The position numbers and the translations under genes were made by a program. DNA of 64,000 nucleotides. It comes from Phyllobacterium zundukense. Its GTDB lineage: Bacteria > Pseudomonadota > Alphaproteobacteria > Rhizobiales > Rhizobiaceae. The notes below the pieces were generated by a model that was not told the DNA's origin, made no database searches, and worked only from the letters and a program-made list of their open reading frames with translations. Shown here one piece after another: positions 61,445 to 64,000 of this stretch. Location of the stretch: contig NZ_CP104970.1 of the NCBI RefSeq assembly GCF_025452195.1, positions 372,001 through 436,000 of the forward strand. The letters are read 5' to 3'. How positions within the stretch are numbered: position 1 is the stretch's first letter; every line of letters starts with the position of its first letter.

Positions 61445-62647
61445 TCATGCCACCTTGCGGCCCCAACTTGCGAATGGATCCGGCAGGCTGCGCCACAGGT
61501 CTGGGACAAAGACCGGACTGTCGATCAGGCAAGCGTCGAGTTCGGCGCGGATCTTTGCCTCGTCCATCGGGTCGGCGCCGATGAAGACGATCTCCTGCCG
61601 GCGGTCACCCCAGACGGGATCGAGATAGGGTTTCATGATGTTAAGGAAGCCCGGATCCTGCGGCCATTGGTCTCTTGGAACGGAGGTCCACCAGAAGCCC
61701 ATCTTGCTGGTTCTGACTAGGGCGCCCGCCTGGCTGATCTCGCCGACATGATGCGGCCGGGTCGCCAGCCAGAAGAAGCCCTTGGTACGAACCACACCCG
61801 GCCAGGACCGGTCGATAAACGCCTGGAACTTCATCGGATCGAACGGCTTTTTGGCGCGATAGACGAAGGAGCGGATGCCATATTCCTCCGTCTCGGGAAC
61901 ATGGTCCTTGAAGCCATGCAATTCCTTGTACCAAAGCGGATGCGTTTCGGCTTTGGCGAAATCGAAGCGGCCGGTGCCCAAAACTTCCTTCAGATCGACC
62001 TTTCCGAAATCGGCCTCGATGAGACTCGCATCCGGATTCAGGCCAACGATGATCTTGCGTGCGGCATCGCGCTGTCCGGTTGTGGCGGTGCTGATCTTGT
62101 TGAGGATGACAACATCGGCAAACTCGATCTGTTCGACCAGAAGGTCGACGAACGTGCGGTTGTCCCCGTCGCCGGCGGTTTCGCCACGGTCGGCAAGGAA
62201 ATCGGCGGAACTGTAATCCTTCAGGAGATTTGCCGCATCGACGACTGTCACCATCGTATCGAGCTTGGACACGTCAGCAAGGCTCTGGCCATTCTCGTCG
62301 CGGAAGTCAAACGTAGCGGCTACGGGGAGCGGTTCGGCGATCCCGGTTGATTCAATCAGCAGATAGTCGAAGCGATCCTGCTCGGCCAGTGCCCGCACCT
62401 CTTGCAGCAGATCGTCCCGCAATGTGCAACAGATGCAGCCATTGGTCATCTCGACCAGTTGCTCCTGCGTTCGTGACAGGTTGGCGCCGCCGTCTCGCAC
62501 CAGCGCAGCGTCGATATTGACTTCACTCATGTCGTTGACGATCAGGGCCACGCGCATGCCGTCGCGGTTGGTCAGGATGTGGTTGAGGAGTGTCGTCTTG
62601 CCGGCTCCGAGAAAGCCAGAAAGGACGGTGACAGGGAGCTTCTTCAT
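61445..62647 (-). CDS. COG0523/CobW-family GTP-binding zinc chaperone
   Basis: A 400-residue G3E GTPase of the COG0523 family. Walker A is [13 protein letters not shown], the metal-binding motif is [10 protein letters not shown] (CxCC), Walker B is [13 protein letters not shown], and the base-specificity motif is VILNKIS. The C-terminal CobW domain contains [25 protein letters not shown]. Family members of this zinc-related subgroup (YeiR/ZigA-like) deliver zinc under limitation. A Zur-type box lies before its start and zur is the next gene upstream, so zinc-dependent control is likely. Confidence 0.92.
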   Translation of the reverse strand: MKKLPVTVLSGFLGAGKTTLLNHILTNRDGMRVALIVNDMSEVNIDAALVRDGGANLSRTQEQLVEMTNGCICCTLRDDLLQEVRALAEQDRFDYLLIESTGIAEPLPVAATFDFRDENGQSLADVSKLDTMVTVVDAANLLKDYSSADFLADRGETAGDGDNRTFVDLLVEQIEFADVVILNKISTATTGQRDAARKIIVGLNPDASLIEADFGKVDLKEVLGTGRFDFAKAETHPLWYKELHGFKDHVPETEEYGIRSFVYRAKKPFDPMKFQAFIDRSWPGVVRTKGFFWLATRPHHVGEISQAGALVRTSKMGFWWTSVPRDQWPQDPGFLNIMKPYLDPVWGDRRQEIVFIGADPMDEAKIRAELDACLIDSPVFVPDLWRSLPDPFASWGRKVA

Positions 62648-62662
62648 GTTGGGAATCCTGGC

Positions 62663-62684
62663 TATTAGTATAACGTAACACTTG
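62663..62684. promoter_or_regulatory. Possible Zur box before the COG0523 gene
   Basis: The AT-rich segment with TATAACGTAACA resembles one half of alphaproteobacterial Zur boxes, which have GTTAT/ATAAC-type half-sites. It lies 16-37 bp before the leftward start of the GTPase gene and after the zur stop. The second half-site is degenerate, so this is a suggestion only. Confidence 0.4.
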
Positions 62685-62719
62685 TGGATGGCGCGACAGA
62701 GGCCTGTCTATCGCTCAAT

Positions 62720-63139
62720 TCAGTGGCATTCGGCGCAGAGGCCGTGGACCTCGATTGTGGTGGAGCGGATCTTGAAGCCGCTACCCTTGGCGCGCCTTCC
62801 AAGGGCATCCTCGATCTTCGTATCGTGAAATTCGTTGACCTTGCCGCAGGCTTCGCAGATTTCGAAGGCGGTGAACCGCGGGTGGATCTGGCCATTCTTT
62901 GAATGACAGCAGATAACGAAGGCGCTCATGCTTTCCAACCGGTGGATGCGGCCAGCCTCCATCAGTTTGTCGAGCGCGCGATAGATCTGAAGCGGTGCCC
63001 TCAAGCCGTGTTCCCGCAGACGATCCAAAATGGTATAGGCGCTGAGCGGCTGCTCGGACGATTGCAGCACCGAGAGCACGAGGCTCTGGTTCCTCGTCAG
63101 CTTCAGATCGTCGGAATGGACTGCCTGCAACATGCTCAT
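62720..63139 (-). CDS. zur: Fur family transcriptional regulator Zur
   Basis: A 139-residue Fur-family regulator. The winged helix is LTRNQSLVLSVLQSSEQPLSAYTIL and APLQIYRALDKLMEAGRIHRLES. The C-terminus has the structural-zinc Cys pairs CEACGK and CAECH and a His-rich stretch. The Zur rather than Fur identity follows from its neighbours (COG0523 GTPase, AztD) and from the sequence of the C-terminal motif. It is transcribed leftward toward the GTPase gene. Confidence 0.9.
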   Translation of the reverse strand: MSMLQAVHSDDLKLTRNQSLVLSVLQSSEQPLSAYTILDRLREHGLRAPLQIYRALDKLMEAGRIHRLESMSAFVICCHSKNGQIHPRFTAFEICEACGKVNEFHDTKIEDALGRRAKGSGFKIRSTTIEVHGLCAECH

Positions 63140-63166
63140 CTCCGGGACGTGCCGTTTTGAGAGTCT

Positions 63167-63193
63167 GCCCGAAACTGCGCTACAGTTCCGGGC
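63167..63193. terminator. Inverted repeat between aztD and zur
   Basis: GCCCGAAACTG and CAGTTCCGGGC form an 11-bp stem with one G-T pair and a 5-base loop. It follows the stop of the AztD gene (leftward) and lies before zur, so it separates the two transcription units. Confidence 0.5.
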
Positions 63194-63208
63194 GATAGCT
63201 TCATCGTA

Positions 63209-64000
63209 TCAGTGCGAAGCGCCCGAACCCCCTACGGCAACGATCGAGAAGGGCTGGCCTTCGACTGCGATGGTGCGCGTCTCCTTCAAGGTGTCCGCGT
63301 CGACAACGCGAACGAGAGAATGACGCGGATCGGTGACGGCGATCTGGCCATCGGCGACCGCCAGACGCGGGCGCGGATCGCGCCAGTGGCCATCCTTGCT
63401 GTAAGGCTCTGTGACCTTCGCCTTATTGACGATTTCGCCCTTGACGACATCGAGAACATGCAGGTCGCCGTCTTCCGTCAGGATATAGGCGTTGCGCGGT
63501 TCTGCCGGATCGAGCTGGAAATCCACGCGGCGCGTCGGCAGTTCGATCAGCTTGTAGGGTTGTTCGGCATCCGCGTCGATCAACACGAGCTTGTCATCGC
63601 CGTAGTTTCCGAGGAAGAACTGCATAGCCTTGCCGCCGAGGAGCGTGCCGGTGTAGGCCTTAGGAAAATCGGCGGGATAGGGCAGCATCTCCAGTTTGGG
63701 ACCATCAAGTCCGCCGGGACGAGCAACCAGAACGCCTTCCTTGCAGCCGAAGGCAACGAGGCGGGCCGAGGTCGCCTCACCGTGAAGGTCGGTGCAGGTG
63801 GCCATCGCACCAACCTGCTCGCCCTTTTCATCGACGACGCGAAGACCAATGCGCGGCGGCAATTCATCTGGCTTCGTTTCGGCCTCTGTGTTCGGAACCG
63901 AGACAAGTACGTAGCGGCCCATCGTCACCGCCACGCCGTGATGAGGCTTGATCGTATCGACAATCCGCTTCTCGACTTTTCCGTCGAGGATGTCGGCTTC
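63209..64000 (-). CDS. aztD: Zinc metallochaperone AztD (5' end outside the window)
   Basis: The C-terminal 264 or so residues of AztD, a periplasmic beta-propeller zinc chaperone of the AztABC importer. The reading remains open to the window edge. Features are IKPHHGVAVTMGRYVLVSVPN, PPRIGLRVVD, CTDLHGEATS, CKEGVLVARPGG and GKAMQFFLGNYGDDKLVLIDA, and the end RHSLVRVVDADTLKET and VGGSGASH. The His-rich loops bind zinc. Its neighbours zur and the COG0523 gene fit a zinc-starvation cluster. Confidence 0.88.
   Translation of the reverse strand, partial: EADILDGKVEKRIVDTIKPHHGVAVTMGRYVLVSVPNTEAETKPDELPPRIGLRVVDEKGEQVGAMATCTDLHGEATSARLVAFGCKEGVLVARPGGLDGPKLEMLPYPADFPKAYTGTLLGGKAMQFFLGNYGDDKLVLIDADAEQPYKLIELPTRRVDFQLDPAEPRNAYILTEDGDLHVLDVVKGEIVNKAKVTEPYSKDGHWRDPRPRLAVADGQIAVTDPRHSLVRVVDADTLKETRTIAVEGQPFSIVAVGGSGASH

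Noticed and set aside
1..64000. CRISPR arrays and tRNA or rRNA genes
   Set aside because: No regularly spaced repeat longer than the 10-bp operator units, no tRNA cloverleaf and no rRNA sequence were recognised by eye.

Overview
The gene families, a base composition judged GC-rich by eye, Zur/AztD-type zinc genes, many solute-binding-protein ABC importers and a TraG-type coupling protein point to an alphaproteobacterium, most likely a member of the Rhizobiales (Rhizobium/Agrobacterium/Sinorhizobium/Mesorhizobium group). The region looks like accessory DNA on a plasmid, chromid or genomic island: catabolic importers alternate with decayed gene fragments, a toxin-antitoxin pair, a restriction-modification operon and conjugation remnants. 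Assignments rest on reading motifs and context only; no database search was run.

1-13 kb is an amino-acid catabolic area: RidA, a LysR regulator, a class V aminotransferase-like protein, a cysteine-synthase-like PLP enzyme, TetR and Lrp regulators, a diaminopropionate ammonia-lyase with a one-base frameshift, an M20 amidohydrolase and an orphan branched-chain-type binding protein. Between them lie remnants of RidA, Nudix, serine-hydrolase, SDR, M24 and M81 genes. 13.3-15.2 kb is a type IV AbiE-like toxin-antitoxin pair that cuts off an MFS transporter gene and is followed by a broken XRE regulator.

15.5-25.7 kb holds a DadA-like FAD enzyme behind a tandem glycine riboswitch, a GST and an alpha/beta hydrolase whose nucleophile position is Ala, and a complete branched-chain/amide ABC importer operon ending in an M20 peptidase.

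26.1-36.5 kb is one long leftward, mostly overlapping operon: half-size HsdS, HsdM, a GIY-YIG protein with a DUF4357-like end, full HsdS, a DUF3800 protein, a small nuclease-like protein, then HsdR and a YgjP-like metalloprotease. The accessory genes between the type I restriction subunits are the best candidate here for an extended or little-described defence system. 36.8-39.3 kb has an isolated traG and a ribbon-helix-helix gene.

39.4-50 kb is a sugar island: a DeoR regulator, a Gfo/Idh/MocA gene broken in a G tract, two PfkB kinases, an ABC importer (two permeases and an ATPase), a HAD phosphatase, a SIS isomerase/deglycase and, on the other strand, its probable binding protein. Four similar 16-bp palindromes lie before the two main units. 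50-60 kb is a second sugar system: a leftward deoR-binding protein-permease-permease-ATPase operon and a divergent rightward operon (TIM-barrel isomerase, PIG-L deacetylase, Gfo/Idh/MocA, alpha/beta hydrolase, BtpA-like), separated by six 10-bp-spaced direct repeats. 60-61.3 kb is a mosaic of LysR, aminotransferase and PEP-mutase-family fragments, and 61.4-64 kb is a zinc-starvation module (COG0523 GTPase, Zur, partial AztD).
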